This document shows, in pieces, positions 39,886 through 52,690 of a stretch of DNA of 64,000 nucleotides. The notes beneath the pieces are model-generated. The model did not search any database and was not told the DNA's origin. It worked only from the letters and a program-made list of their open reading frames with translations. Position 1 is the first letter of the stretch. Every line of letters begins with the position of its first letter. The DNA is from Pogonophryne albipinna (lineage: Eukaryota > Chordata > Actinopteri > Perciformes > Artedidraconidae), in the NCBI GenBank assembly GCA_028583405.1, contig CM053253.1, forward strand, positions 5,062,796 through 5,126,795, in the 5' to 3' direction. The position numbers and the translations under genes are program-made.

Positions 39886-40356
39886 TGTAAGGGAATATTT
39901 CTGTCTTACTCCTAAGTGTCAAAGAATAATTCTTCCTTACTCCTAAGATATTTAACCTTATTGCCTGTTGACATTTACGACCAAACCCTGGCTCTGTTAT
40001 CTCTCTTAAGGAATGGGAGGCTCCAGCTATCTTGATAAACCAGTTCAACTCTCGGTTACGAAATGGTTTACGGCTGTGGGAACACTGGCTTTCTAAGCTC
40101 CACAGATGTTTACGCCTCCCCCAATATGCTCATTAACTCTCTGTAAACTAGTTAAAAGGTCTATCGAGAGATAGGCTGATCAGAATTGACATGACAACCC
40201 ACCCGTGCAGTCAGAACCTTTTGCTGCTGTGACTTGTGATATGAATTCTCCGGCCGTTGACTTGTAATAAACTACCAGTGTTTGACATCAAAGCTCCAAC
40301 TCTCCTCGTGTCTCTCTGAGTCCTGACTCTCCATTGCTGCAGAAGTTTCCCTTACA
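39886..40356 (+). mobile_element. solo LTR 2
   Basis: The block begins TGTAAGGGAATATTTCTG and ends GAAGTTTCCCTTACA, with GTGAC on both sides (39881-39885 and 40357-40361). An AATAAA signal at about 40264 sets the plus orientation. The last 150 bp are nearly the complement of the start of solo LTR 1 (GTCAACGGCCGGAGAATTC). LTR-LTR recombination, which removes the internal genes, is the usual source of such copies. Confidence 0.9.
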
Positions 40357-40582
40357 GTGACAACAAAACTAGAACTTCTACACCCATTCTGATGCTAAGT
40401 TTTCCGGGTTTTATTGCCCATTACTGCTGATTTCTTCTTTTTATATTGGACTGCTTCTCAGAGGGAACCTTGTATCTCTGTCTGCCTTTTCTGTCAGTCT
40501 GGTTTAACCACTGTTTAGTTCTCCAATAATCAGCTATCTGCCGAGACCCAATCACGATTTCTAAGGAGATTACAAACATTAA

Positions 40583-40660
40583 AGGTGGGGTAGGTCATTT
40601 TGGAGAAACCAGCTCGAGTGCGCTAGAATTTGAAAATACACAGCCGGAAGAAATCTGCTA
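40583..40660 (+). mobile_element. TTAA-type MITE (AGGTGGGGTAGGT family), left end only
   Basis: After TTAA (40579-40582) the sequence AGGTGGGGTAGGTCATTTTGG and GAAACCAGCTCGAGTGCGC matches the copy at 50540. Similarity fades after about 40660 and no right end is found nearby. It is therefore truncated, or belongs to a longer relative whose right end I cannot place. Confidence 0.7.
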
Positions 40661-42716
40661 CACACAAGATCTTTTCTCTGGAATAATACTTTCAAATGTT
40701 CCTCAATTGTCTATGTCTTTGAAAAATTCAAAAGATTCTCCATAATTAAAACAAACTGAGCTGAAGCTGCGAAGGAAACTGGGTCACAGCAGCAGCGACG
40801 AACACGAGCTGGCCTGCAGGGATGCTCCAAGTTAGCGAAGGCTACGAATAAATTACCAGACACCAAACTTATTATTACACCATGTTTACGAGCACTGACA
40901 AACAACTCCTGCTCCCAATGCATACACTTCTGACTTCCCAACAGGACTCATCTGCCACCCTGTGTGCAGGAAAGTGGGTAAATAACCCTCTTTGTCTGTA
41001 CATGTGACGGGACACGTCCTAATGGGCTGCAGAGGGAACAGAAAAGTGCTGCTGATGAGGAGGAGAATCTCTCACAACAGGCTAAACAACAATGGGTGAA
41101 ATATATAAATTTGAAACAGACACAAATGAAAGAAAAAGAGACATTTTAAGATGGTTAAAATAAGCTTTGAATAGACATTTCATTAAAGTTGAAGTAAGTC
41201 TCTTGTAATGTTATGTATGGCTTTATACAGTGACTGAGTTTAACGCAGCAGATACGTTTTGATCGCAGCCAATCAATGTTTCAGGCTGCTGCGGTCAGCT
41301 TCATGATTATTGATAATAGTAGAGGTTTGTGATCAATTTCATTTGACGATTTCCAGATTTGTATTGGTACACGGATCCCTGCGTAGCTCCTGCATATTAG
41401 TGCAGATGCTGGTGTGTGTGTGTGTGTGTGTGTTAGCACCAGTGAGTCTTCAATGAATGATCAAATATATCCAATAGCACATTGGAGTTAGAAGTTACTA
41501 CATTTATCATAACTCTACTTAACATTGATTCTAGTGAGGAGAAGCTTAAGTCAATTGGTCGGCCTGAAATTATACTTATAAATTCATTAAAGCACTGTTT
41601 TTGTCCAAATTGCAGCGAAATACCTCAAATAGGTAGGAACCTACATACTGTAAGAGAAAGGCAACACTTTTTAATGTCAGGTTGCTACAGAACAACTCAA
41701 CATTTCCAGTTGCTATCGCTATAAGGTGTAAAAAATAACACTGCTGATGTTTCAGTTCAGTTTTGATGCTGCGATGAGCTTCATAAGCGAGTTAGCAGCA
41801 CGTGGGTCCTGGTGCAACTAAATGGGTTGCAGCCATTTTTAAAGACTGTAACAAATAAAAATGTCCCATAGTGGAAAGCCTACAGCTTTTAAGAGCCCTA
41901 CACTAACGTTAGATGTACTGCCAACATATAAAATGTATGATAATTCTGTCTATACTAGCACAAAACGCTAAATGCTACTTGATAGAGCTCTAACACTACA
42001 GAACCACACAGAGCTAATTGTTGCTAATGTTCAGTAAAGCCTATGTAATGCTAGCTGTAATAAAATAATATATAAATGAGCATGCACATGAAGCAAACAC
42101 CTATCTTCTATTTCAAATTGCTAATCATATTAATAGAGTAACGTCCTGGAACCATATTTTAATTATATATTTAATCAATTTTTTATTTTACATTGATTGT
42201 CTCCACGTCAATTTCAAGTCAAACTTTAGGTCTAAATACTTCATAGATTTTAAAATAAAAGTGCTTCATATGTACTGTAACTAATGTATGTGTTACCTGA
42301 TATATTTTAGAGTCTGGAGTCAATGCTAAAACGACAAATGCAAAATAATAACATATACTTATAGGATTTCCTCAGTTACCAAACTTTACTGGTACACTAA
42401 TTCGGGTTGATTGCAGCACATCATTTGGCTCTAGTGCAAAGTGTTTTAGAGATTATATTTATATTAACTATGGCACATTTAAAGTCAAATCTTATCAGAC
42501 ATATAATTCACCTGCGCAGAGATGACCACATGATTACTACAAAGACGATTTTATCATCCAAAAGCTGTGCAACTGACCCTCCATCGATCCCAAGAAATGT
42601 TGACTAATACTTCACATCTGGATAAAATGGGTTATACGTAGCAAACCGAAAACGTGTTTGCAGCTCGTTTGGGATCTTGTAGTTTACTGAATTAACACCT
42701 CCTACATTTTTCTACA
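40661..42716. other. unassigned sequence
   Basis: A (TG)n of about 22 bp lies near 41411-41432. Open frames such as 41482-41724 match nothing I know and lack splice support. No gene is called. Confidence 0.4.
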
Positions 42717-42724
42717 CTCTAATA

Positions 42725-43296
42725 CAGGGGTGTCAAACTCAATTTCATCGAGGGCCACATTGGAATTATGGTTGCACTCAAAGGGCCGGTTGTAACTTTA
42801 TGACTATCTAAATATTTAATATATATAAAATAATGTATTATATTACATTATTGCCTCTGCATTGGATTATTATCGGACAGGGTAATAACTTCATAATTAA
42901 CTACGTCTGAAAGTAGAAGTCTACGGCAAATAATTGCAAGTCTCTTCGGTGAGAATGTCACAAAATGATTTAAAAAGAAAAGCCAAATTCTGGAGAAAAA
43001 GTCAACAAAAAAGAAAAGTGAAATTTGGGGGGAAAAAGTAACATTTTGAAGAAAAAAAATCTAATTCAGAGAAAAAGTCAAATTCTAAGAAAAAAGGCAT
43101 ATTTTGAAGAAAAAAAGCTAAATTCTGAGAAAAAAAGGCATATTTGAGATGCATTGTGGGACATGTAGTTTATGGGCAACGTGCTTCTGTAAATCGGCAT
43201 GTAACCGTATAATAAATATATTATATTGTTTCAGAGCTCTTGAAAATTGAGTCACGGGCCGGATTTGGCCCCCGGGCCTTGAGTTTGACCCCCCTA
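42725..43296. mobile_element. hAT-type MITE (CAGGGGTGTCAAACTC family), copy 2
   Basis: The left end CAGGGGTGTCAAACTCA and the slightly mutated right end TGAGTTTGACCCCCCTA resemble copy 1 at 37821. The flanks CTCTAATA (42717-42724) and CTTTAATA (43297-43304) are an 8-bp duplication with one mismatch. It is longer than copy 1 because of an internal repeat. Confidence 0.9.
42970..43145 (+). repeat. degenerate A-rich tandem repeat inside the MITE
   Basis: Variants of a unit of about 18-20 bp, GAGAAAAAGTCAAATTCT, recur with TTTTGAAGAAAAAAA variants. Copy 1 of the MITE lacks the block. It appears to have expanded after insertion or in a subfamily ancestor. Confidence 0.75.
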
Positions 43297-43304
43297 CTTT
43301 AATA

Positions 43305-45898
43305 CGACCCACAGAAGCGTCTCTACCAGCAGGAGATCAACACGTCCTTATTTTTTAAACATAACGGTCACATTTTAAACATGTGGTTAAAGTTGTGAAA
43401 AGGTCTCAAATCATGATTTTTATTAAAAACAATAGTTAAGCCTATGTAAATGAAAATATGTACGTGCCACTATGTAACTTTTCTTTACATACGATAAAGG
43501 GAAATGGACAGAGGTTTCTCAGGGAACATCATGTTTGTTTCTCCAATCATATTATCCACGACCACTAGAGGTCGTCGCCGAAGTGTCCTAATAAGCAGCT
43601 TGTACTAAAGACCATAAGGTGGGTTCGTTGGTGGAGGACAGTCGGGTATTTTCACATCATGACATTAGACAAATATACTGCAGCATCAATCGTGTAATTT
43701 ATGTGACAACGACTGAGAACCAGGAACCTCGGTGTAACACAACTATCAGAACCATATCTCAATGTATTTTGGTGCGTAAACATTTGATGTTGTCATTAAT
43801 AGCAGTTATTGCATCTTGATCCTCACCACTTGTTCTTTTTCATAATGAACAATATCAAATGTTAAATGACTGATGTTGAATAACCTATTCCCTAAAAAGC
43901 AACATTTGACGTGTCTCCATAAGACACTGACATGCTCGCAGCAACAAGACCATTCAATTTGTTAATTTCCTACAGCTCTGAGACGACCAGAAAAACACAC
44001 ATTTGTGAAAAACTATGAAGTGTGATCGAGGCGTTGGCTTGAATTAACATTTTGAGGATTTGGTGGCAAAGGGGCGTTGGTATAAAGTGAGTATTACTGT
44101 CTCGAAAGCTGCTATCAAACAAAAGAAACAAATGAAAAGGATATATAGAAATAAACGAGGACAATCAAAATAACACACTTTCAAAGAGATACTTAGGTGG
44201 ACCTGCATTTGACAGCTTTTTACAATTAAGACGTGCATTTTCTAAATCTTGAACTCTGGTCAGTTTTGAACGGGGAAAAGAAATGCAACTATTTTAAGTT
44301 TCTTTTGAAAAACCTAAAACATCCCTTGACTTGTGTTGTAAACCTTTGTGTCTTCGCGCTGCATATAAAACTTTGGATCAGAGCCTTTCACTTCGTGTTC
44401 ATTTACTGTAAGTAATCAGCCTTTCACTGGTTCAACCCTCACACTCAATATGAGTTTACACACACGGGGAGATTCTCGTAGCACATCTGGAAACAAACGT
44501 ATTGCTTTTTAATTTACACATTGCGAGAAGAAGCTAAACGGCAAGCTGCTCTATGACGAAAAATATATAGATATACGTTTGAGCGTACGGCAAAAAGATG
44601 ACTCGATTAAATTGTCAGATTTTCCCTGCTTACAAAAAAAAGACATTTGCTCGATGGCTGTCAGAGACTTTCTTTAACTTGGCACAGCGACAGGAGAATA
44701 ATACCTTCCGTCTTACTTGGCAATGAGGTTTTTCTCCCCTTCATCTTTCTCTTAATTCACTTGGCACTGAATCAGAAGGATTATTTATTCAATTCCTTCT
44801 TTCTTTAGGAAGGGAAGTAGGAAGAAGGGTGTCGAAGATTCAGAGTTACACACACAGAGATAAAGTGTAGAGGAGAGACAGCATAAAGAACATAGATCTA
44901 GGAAATGGGAAGAAGACACAAAGGGCTCCACTGTTGGACTTCTGTCCGCTCCTTCATCATCATCACCTCCTCAGAGGGGAAGACACTGAGTATGTTTACA
45001 TGAACTGTTGGGATTATACTTTGTCAAACTAAACTGAATGATCCCAGTTTGATTTGAAGTGTGATCATACATGCAGACCAAGCTTCACTCTTCTGAAACG
45101 TGACAGTATTTCTGTTTTTAATCCACAACCTTATGTTTGACCTAACCAAACCCCTTAGGTGTTATAGGGATCATTTCCGTAATCCTACTCACCTTTAACA
45201 GCAACATTAATCTGCTTTCTGCCTTTGAGTAGTGCGTTTTCGACAGTCAACCACCAAAACTGAGCAATGAGGCCAAAAATTACATTCTAAAAGTTTGCAG
45301 AAGTTTCTCTTCGGTCCAACTGAACCTGTTATTGTCCCTTTTTGTGTACGAAAATTTTTCCCGACATATTTATGAAGTATTTACTATAAGTGTCAGCTGG
45401 AAAAAAATCATCTTGATTTAAATATTTTAACGTAAAGAGTGAAACGCAGACCTAACTATTCAGCTAGGAAAATAGCATCTAGTTGTTGCTATGCTATATG
45501 CACATATTTAATTAAGCTAATACGCATACATTTGGTGCACAATCGGCCTCTTTCTGTCCAAATAAACCGTTACACCTCGTTGTCAAGACCTGTTGCTCAT
45601 TATTTAATAATGTCATTTATTTTTCTCTGGTTTTGTTGTTGTTGTTCGAAAGCAATACATAGATGGACGAATCAGCGCTTGGTCTACATGTGGGACGGAA
45701 TCAGAAGTTTGTACAGATTTCTTTCCCAATCTCATTAAGATAATAACATATTAGATTGATTTGAAATAATCAGGTTGTTACTTCAATATGATCACATAAA
45801 GATATTGCCTTAACGCTCATCACTATGGTGTGCATGTAAACATACTCATACCAACTTTCATCCTGATGTCCTTTTATTACCTTTGAGGACTCTTGCAG
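43305..45898. other. AT-rich unassigned sequence
   Basis: This is 2.6 kb with no supported gene, exon or mobile element. Confidence 0.4.

Positions 45899-45964
<66 letters not shown>
45899..45964 (+). repeat. (TG)n microsatellite
   Basis: This is a TG array of about 64 bp, the longest one in TG orientation in the window. Confidence 0.97.
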
Positions 45965-45967
<3 letters not shown>

Positions 45968-45981
45968 GTACATATTAGGCA

Positions 45982-46405
45982 CCAGGGTTCTCCCTAAAAC
46001 TGGAAACAGGGGAAGCACTTCAAGTGTTTTTCTCTCTGACACTTACTTACTTACTTTAACTCAGGTGCCACAAGTGTAGAAAACCTCAATGTGCATGTGG
46101 ACCTGCAGAAGCCTGCTTTAACTCGTTGGGTAAAACAGCCTCTAAGTATACTTAGCACCAAGCTAGTTAGCATGATTGTTGTACATCTTTTGCTATGAAA
46201 TCTACATCAAACTATGTTCTTATTTCTGGCAATTTGGCGCCACAAGAACTTCCTCTGAGGTCAAACTAAGCAACACTTCTATCCTCTGTTTTACTCCACT
46301 GGTTCATGCTAGCTGCTGCTTTCACTCCCTCCAGTGTTTCAGAACATTAGGGTGCAAGAAGATTGTTGAAACAAGAACAATAACCAGTGATAAGGAGAAC
46401 CCTGG
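45982..46405. mobile_element. hAT-type MITE (CCAGGGTTCTCC family)
   Basis: The ends CCAGGGTTCTCCCTAAAAC and GATAAGGAGAACCCTGG form an inverted repeat of at least 12 bp. Flanks ATTAGGCA and TAGCAGTA are only vaguely similar, so the target duplication is unresolved. No transposase motif is visible. Confidence 0.7.
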
Positions 46406-47460
46406 TAGCAGTATGCAGGGACGGTCAACAGAAGACAGAGCAGGAGACAGAATCAAATGACTCCACTCACAGAATAAACTCTGGCTCATGAACAAACCCT
46501 TTCAGAGTTTCGTCCCACCAGAGGAGTCTTCAGTCCTTCGCTCCGAACAGTTTGGTGTGATGTGGTGAGGACATGCTGTGACAACACACCCTGCTCAGAC
46601 AGAGTCCTCCAGCGCTACCTGCTGATGTTTGGATGCTATCGTGGTGATGTTTTGTACGGCCCCGGAGCATATTGTTGGTTCGAGTGCTGCAGCCGTCTGC
46701 CTCGGGCTCGGGAACAGCGGGGTCATGGCTTCATGCTCGGACAGGGGAGGGGAAAACTGTTAAAGTCCACGTTCAAACCCAAACTAGGAGACGAGGGAAG
46801 AGAGGAGGTCTGAGTTTGATCTCAGAGACTGTCCGGCGTGCTGACATTATGCACAAAAATGCAGACTCATTGCTGACGTTCAGCTGAGTCACTGCGGACC
46901 GAAGCAGGTTTGAACGTCGTCTCCAGGTGGGTCAGAGTCAGTCCTGTTGGTTAAAAGCTGCAACGCAACTCGTACTGTCCAGCACAGGAGGTCGTTTTTT
47001 CTAATATGAAAATTTGACGCCAAAACAAAAGAGTAAAATTGGATCTGCAGCAAAGCTAGCTTCATGGTTTTCTTTTGTAAGGTTCTTATTGTTCACAAGA
47101 AATTGCAATCAACCTCGGACTTTAACTTTCTGAACAAACAAGCCTTCAAACTGAAAACCTTATTTATGAAGAACCTCCATTTTGTTTTGTTGTTCTGTGA
47201 TGACTTTGTTTTTACCCCACAAGTGTCATTTTCTTGCTTTTTCATGATCAAAAGGGCAGAAAAATAAAGAGACAGAGACAGCCATGGAGGATATTCTGGG
47301 GGGGGGGGGTTTGTAATCACCCCCTCGATTTACCGAAGAGTCGGGGTGAGGCAGGGGATTGGCTCACGGTCGCCCCTGGTTACCTAGAGGAGGGGCTACT
47401 GCACTCGGAGGCGGGGCAACAGAACTGATGGGCGATGTCGTCGTCTTCCTCCTCTCTGAG
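46406..47460. other. unassigned sequence with a GC-rich patch
   Basis: Positions 46580-46830 are GC-rich and open in several frames, but I see neither a convincing splice pair nor a known domain. A poly-G run of about 12 lies near 47298-47309. Confidence 0.4.
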
Positions 47461-47710
47461 AGACAGACAGACAAACAGACGAGAGACAAAGAGAGAGAGG
47501 AAGAGGAGCAGGAGAAGAGGAAGAGGAGAGGAAGAAAAGCAGGAAAGTAGAAGTAGAGAGTACGAGGGAGAATGAGAGAGGATGAGGAGCAGGAAAGTAG
47601 AAGAAGAAGGAGAGAGGAAGAGGAGCAGGACAATAGAAGACGATATTAATCGGAAGAAGGAGAAGAAGATAACGTATGGTTGAAGAAGAATAGGGTAAGA
47701 AAGGAGGGAC
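47461..47710 (+). repeat. purine-rich low-complexity tract
   Basis: GAGA, GGAA and AGAAG words fill the tract, with a near-repeat of GAGCAGGAAAGTAGAAG. The Ser/Leu-rich minus-strand frames are compositional. Confidence 0.8.
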
Positions 47711-48161
47711 GACAAGAAGAGCAGTGTGGTGATGGGGTTTTTAGTGTAGAGTTGCAGTACTGCAGCAGGCCACCAGGTGTCAGTGTTTACACATCTCTAA
47801 ATGTAAAGTGACCTTCTGAGTTTGACTTTGTGTGGCGGAGGTGAAGCAGCGTTCCTCCATCGCCTCGATTCATCTCACAATTAATAAAGTCACTCAACTC
47901 ACTTCTTGTTTTGAATGTTTTGCTTAGGGGACAGGACAGTGAAGAGGGACGATGGTGTGATATGGTTGATGGAGGAAGCTAGACCATTTTGAGATTTATT
48001 GCGAAGAATGCAAATGCAACATTTATTTCTAGTCTTATAACTTTTTCTTATTTATTCTTTAAAGTCACTTTTGTTATACTTATATATGATTTGAACAAAC
48101 AAGTTTAGCAAAGATTACTAATAATTCAATTCAATTCATGTTAGTCACGTGCAGCATCCCT

Positions 48162-48167
<6 letters not shown>
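47711..48167. other. unassigned sequence
   Basis: No gene or repeat is recognised. Confidence 0.4.
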
Positions 48168-48522
<355 letters not shown>

Positions 48523-48893
48523 CCGCCCCTTCACAGACATTATTGAAGAAATCATCCCTCACTCTATCTTTAAAGTTCGACTTTTAAACGTGTCCCTGTG
48601 GGGCCTTTTAAGAAACACACACACACACACACACCTGATTGTTCTGTTTACACTGAAGAATCCCCGAGACCTCGTGTGATTAAACTATTTACCCTCCAGC
48701 TTTAAGAGGAGCTGAACATATTGAGACTTTTATAAATAAAACACATTTATTTAGTTTAAGTGTTTTAACATTTCAGTTTTTCAAATACATTTTTAATAAA
48801 TTGTATTTACTTTTGTTGAATCAACGTTTCTACTTGTAATATGATATTTTTTGTTAATTGCTTGTAAGTGTTTTTGGTTTGATCTAAAAGTGA
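48523..48893. other. unassigned sequence
   Basis: A short (CA)n lies near 48616-48633. Nothing else is recognised. Confidence 0.4.
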
Positions 48894-49243
48894 TATAGAG
48901 TGCCACAGTGACGCGTCCTACAACCCGGAAGTAAGTTAGCATTTTCGACAAAAAGCAATGCAATTTCTCCATAGGATTTTGGATCATAAATCTAATCGAT
49001 AGATTTATGATCGATAGATTTATGATCGATAGATTTATGATTAGAAATGTATAAAAGTAGGGTAGACATGTGGATATTATCCGGCTGAACAAAACGTGAT
49101 CCGTCTCTTGAATGTGTTTCAACCACAGACCTTATTTCCAGCTATTTTCCAAAATCCTATGGAGAAATTGCATTGCGTTTTGTCGAAGGAACCGGAAGGA
49201 GTTTACTTCCGGGTTTTAGGACGCGTCACTGTGGCAATCTATA
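48894..49243. mobile_element. palindromic MITE with long terminal inverted repeats
   Basis: TATAGAGTGCCACAGTGACG at the left is matched by CGTCACTGTGGCAATCTATA at the right. The inverted repeat continues through CCCGGAAGTAA / TTACTTCCGGG and AATGCAATTTCTCCATAGGA / TCCTATGGAGAAATTGCATT. A TA target is possible. The middle contains a triple 15-bp repeat. It has no coding capacity. Confidence 0.85.
48995..49039 (+). repeat. 15-bp repeat, three exact copies
   Basis: ATCGATAGATTTATG occurs three times in a row with no change. The preceding TCATAAATCTAATCGAT is its partial complement, so a hairpin can form at the MITE centre. Confidence 0.95.
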
Positions 49244-49804
49244 CACATTTAGTTTAGCGTGAAATTTGATTAAACAATATTGAAAACACTGTTGTGTTAA
49301 TGTGTATTTATAAAGGGGGGGAAATGCTTTGTTTTTGTATTAAAGATCACTTCAAGATGCATCACTGCCCTCTGCTATAGCAGCATGACCAAATCTGTAA
49401 CTATAATATTATACAGTTCCTTTGTTATTTCTTTTAAATAACTTGCATTTCTGTGGAGCAACATTGTCATAGAGTTATTTTTTTGTTATCAGGATACCTT
49501 TAGAAACGACCACATGCAGCAGCAACACCTGAAATGAACACCTGCATAATCAGCAACTAGAAATAAAGAATCTAATTCAAAACAAGTAATAAAACCTATT
49601 TTAATAATGCCAGCGTCGCGTTATTGGTTCTTATATTGGCCTGTTTATGGTGATTGGCTTCAAGATGGTTTGTTTGAGAGCAGCATGGAGGATGTGGGGG
49701 AGAGCGGGATGGAGAGAGAGAGAGAGATGTGATGGTGTTCAGGGGAGAAGGTGGAGGAGAGAGGAGCGACTGGAGCAGCTGCTTCACCTTCAGGATTGAT
49801 TCAT

Positions 49805-49843
<39 letters not shown>

Positions 49844-50535
49844 GTAACATAATATAACAGGTTATTACAGCACTAAAGAGGGAGGCAAGGAGGGGGAGAG
49901 AGCAGGTGAGGCTTCATGTGACGACAAAATGCATTGAGAGCGAATTTGACCAACTAGAGAGTTCATGTTGACAACAGGAAAGCTAAGGATTCTCTTTTGT
50001 AAGTTGAGACAACAGTCTATATGTCATATTTTCATGTTCATAATCTAAATGCAGAGATTTAGGACCCGAACATTAGTTGATGAATTGATCAAGTCGTATT
50101 TCAGGATATGTAGCGTCTATTTTGTAATAATGACAAAAAATCTGGTATTTTTGCAAGACCTAATATCAGCAATCAATCAAACATAACAAAAGTTCCCAGA
50201 AATGTTTGCCTTTTTTGTTTTTTAAAACCTTGTTAAAGTTATTTAACATTATGAATCCAAGATGTGGATATGATCTTCATTTTTTGGCAGATTACAAACC
50301 AATTTGAGAGACCTACTGTACCAGAGTTTGTAGATTCTACCCTCAAGTCAATAAAAGCAATTTGGTTTCCTATTGTTACTCGATCATTTATGGGCTATGA
50401 TTTATTATCAGACTCAAACGTAAAAATATACATTTCCCATTATTGGCCTTTAGTGTATAGGCCTGATATATATGTAGTGCATCCCGCGGTTAACATCTGT
50501 GTCTTTTGTCCCGATGGTATAATTTGGATGAAACA
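49244..50535. other. unassigned sequence with short (TG)n and (GA)n
   Basis: A (TG)n followed by (GA)n lies at about 49804-49841. No gene or mobile element is recognised. Confidence 0.45.
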
Positions 50536-50539
50536 TTAA

Positions 50540-50921
50540 AGGTGGGGTAGGTAATTTTGGAGAAACCAGCTCGAGTGCGCTAGAATTTGAAAATACACAA
50601 CCGGAAAAAATCTGCCACTTCCTCACAGAGCCCCTCCTCCAACACACACGAACGCGCACATGACCAATGAGGGCACGAGATAAGTGTGTGCACAGATGGA
50701 AGGCTGACAGGCAGGTAGGCCATCCAGTTACTTTAGCCGGACCGGCTCAGATGATTGGTCGTGCTTTTTACAGCACCACGGCTTCCACAGATGATATTTT
50801 TGTATGTATTTTTTGTCAAAGCACTTCAGATATTCATTGCTATCGGGATGTTAAGAGCACTCCATGGAATATAACAACAAGTGTATCTCGAGCCGGTTTC
50901 TCAAACTTACCTACCCCACCT
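50540..50921. mobile_element. TTAA-type MITE (AGGTGGGGTAGGT family), complete copy
   Basis: The left end AGGTGGGGTAGGTAATTTTG and the right end CAAACTTACCTACCCCACCT are inverted. TTAA flanks both sides (50536-50539 and 50922-50925), as in piggyBac or Kolobok elements. Inner complements GAAACCAGCTCGAG and CTCGAGCCGGTTTC extend the repeat. It does not code for protein. Confidence 0.93.
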
Positions 50922-51161
50922 TTAAATCAGACTCATCAAAAAGCTGAAAACATCAGTTTGCCATGTTAACATAACAAGCAACCATAAAAAAAATCAGGTA
51001 TGTTTAGAAATCATATGTTAAATTAGCTCTCAATGCATTTTGGGGTCACTGCTCTACCTGCTGGACAAGGTCTGAGGGAGGCTACCAGGGGCAGTGTGGA
51101 GGGTGGAGGCAGAGCGGGGGTAAGTGGGTGAGGCTGGGTGAAGGGGGACTCTGGCCCTTAC

Positions 51162-51398
51162 CTTGCCTGCTCGTGGTGCTTGGCGGGGGGCAGGGCGCAG
51201 GGAGGCTTGGGCAGGCGGAGGCGCGCGGGACAGCAGTACTGATGGTAGGTGGCGTGGCTGTTAGGAGGTAGGCTGGAGGAGTAGAGAGAGGAGGAAGAGG
51301 AGGAGGAGGTGGAGGAAGGAGTGGTGATGCTAGTAGGGTTGTTGGAGGAACGACAAGAGGTGTTGGTAGTAGAACAGGTAGTGGAGGAGGAATAAGAC
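51162..51398 (-). CDS. Ser-rich internal coding exon of an unidentified gene
   Basis: On the minus strand a long polypyrimidine tract ends in TTTCTGTCAG. It is followed by 237 bases with one clean frame and a near-consensus donor (CAGGCAAG/GTAAGG). The exon begins and ends in phase 2, so skipping it would keep the frame. The protein starts SYSSSTTCSTTNTSC, has a run of seven Ser, then YHQYCCPARLRLPKPP and ends AKHHEQA. It is low-complexity, Ser/Thr-rich and then Pro/Cys/basic, with no domain I recognise. The GC-rich 3' half contrasts with the surrounding AT-rich DNA. Purine-rich simple sequence at the acceptor side leaves some doubt. Confidence 0.55.
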
Positions 51399-51539
51399 CT
51401 GACAGAAAGAGATAGAAAGAGAGAGAGAGAGAGAAAGATGAGAGCGGGGGCAGAGGGAGAAAGAGAAAAAAGAGAGAAAAATAAAGTCAAGAGAGAAACA
51501 GAGAAAGGTAGACAACAACAACAACAGACAGGCACACAT

Positions 51540-51960
51540 AAACAAACACCATTAGCACAGTTAGCATTACAGCACACTATCAGCATTAGCTTAGCACACA
51601 GTATTAATAGCAGCATGTAGCAATTAGCATACAAGTATGGCTAGTGGTGTTAAAGCAAAAAGCACATTTAATTGTATAAGCGTTAGCTTAGCACACAATA
51701 AAAAACAACAGCATAGCAATTAGCACACAACTAACACTCTTAGCTTTATCTTACCACATTAGCATAACCTTAATATAAATGGCAGACAAAAGTTAGTATA
51801 TAGTCTTAAATTCTCATACTTTACCAGCATACAACATTAACAATCACAAGAGTTAGCTTAGCAGTTAGAACACACACTATCTTAGCTTATGGTTACACAC
51901 ATTCAATGTCGGCCGTTAGCACTAGCAGTTAGCATCACAGCAGTACATGTATAGTGTACA
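51540..51960 (+). repeat. TTAGC-rich low-complexity zone
   Basis: Words such as ATTAGCTTAGCACAC and CAATTAGCATACAA recur irregularly. It is similar in composition to the zone near 20.2-22.1 kb. Confidence 0.5.
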
Positions 51961-52471
51961 GTGAGTCAGGAGGGGGAGGATGATGCACACATAAAGATAG
52001 TTTACTGAACTCTCAGAGGGACAGGGGAAGGCCTAATGGTATCCTTAGGTCGTATCCTGCATGCTAACGCTGATGAGCTGTTTCTCTATATGGCTCTTTC
52101 ATCACCAAATGACAGTCTTCCAGTGTTAGGCTGCTTTTTACTGACTGTCTCATCTAGACTAGATACAGGACCATGAACGCTGCTCTCCTCGATGTCTGTC
52201 ATGGGCCTTGACTGAACCTGCGACCTTGCAGCTAAAGGATGGTCTCGCTAACCGCTGGCTGAACCCTGTCACCAGGCTGATTACCAATCTGTCACTGAGG
52301 AGATGTGTGAAGAGTCAAACTGGGTGCTCCAGCATGTCACAGCATGTGTCCTCAGCAAACTCACTGTAATAAAGCTGAAGGTCACCATGTGATGCTTTAA
52401 TCATATCTATACTCCGTACTTGAGTAGGCTACAGTACAGTATATTCCACTACTGCCAAAATCTCATCACTT
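51961..52471. other. unassigned sequence
   Basis: No gene is recognised. GTACTTGAGTAGGCTAC..CCACTACTG near 52417-52456 may be a scrap of the AGAGGTGGAA hAT family. Confidence 0.4.
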
Positions 52472-52690
52472 TTACTGAAAAGACAGACTGGTTTACAGAA
52501 AGTTTATAATATAACAGTAGGCCTACAACATTTGTGATTTGAATATACAGTGTGAACATATTCACTTTGCAAAAGAGCTTGCTACATGACAATCAATTAG
52601 TATTTGCTAGTAAAATGACAGTTTGCAAGCTAGTAGCTAGTTTTCCTTTCCTGATAACTCCTTAAAACAAAATGCCAGGAGAGAATTAGT
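52472..52690 (+). repeat. local duplication, copy 1
   Basis: This block matches 53836-54036 in the same orientation. Shared text includes GAATATACAGT, GCAAAAGAGCTTGCTA and TAGTATTTGCTAGTAAA. Divergence is moderate, with small indels. No mobile-element ends are seen. Confidence 0.85.

Noticed and set aside
41482..41724. 80-codon plus-strand frame with a CPNC pair
   Set aside because: The Cys pair alone is not evidence, and no family or exon boundary fits.
46562..46887. GC-rich open frames near 46.6-46.9 kb
   Set aside because: Two frames are open at once, splice sites are unconvincing, and neither translation resembles a known protein.
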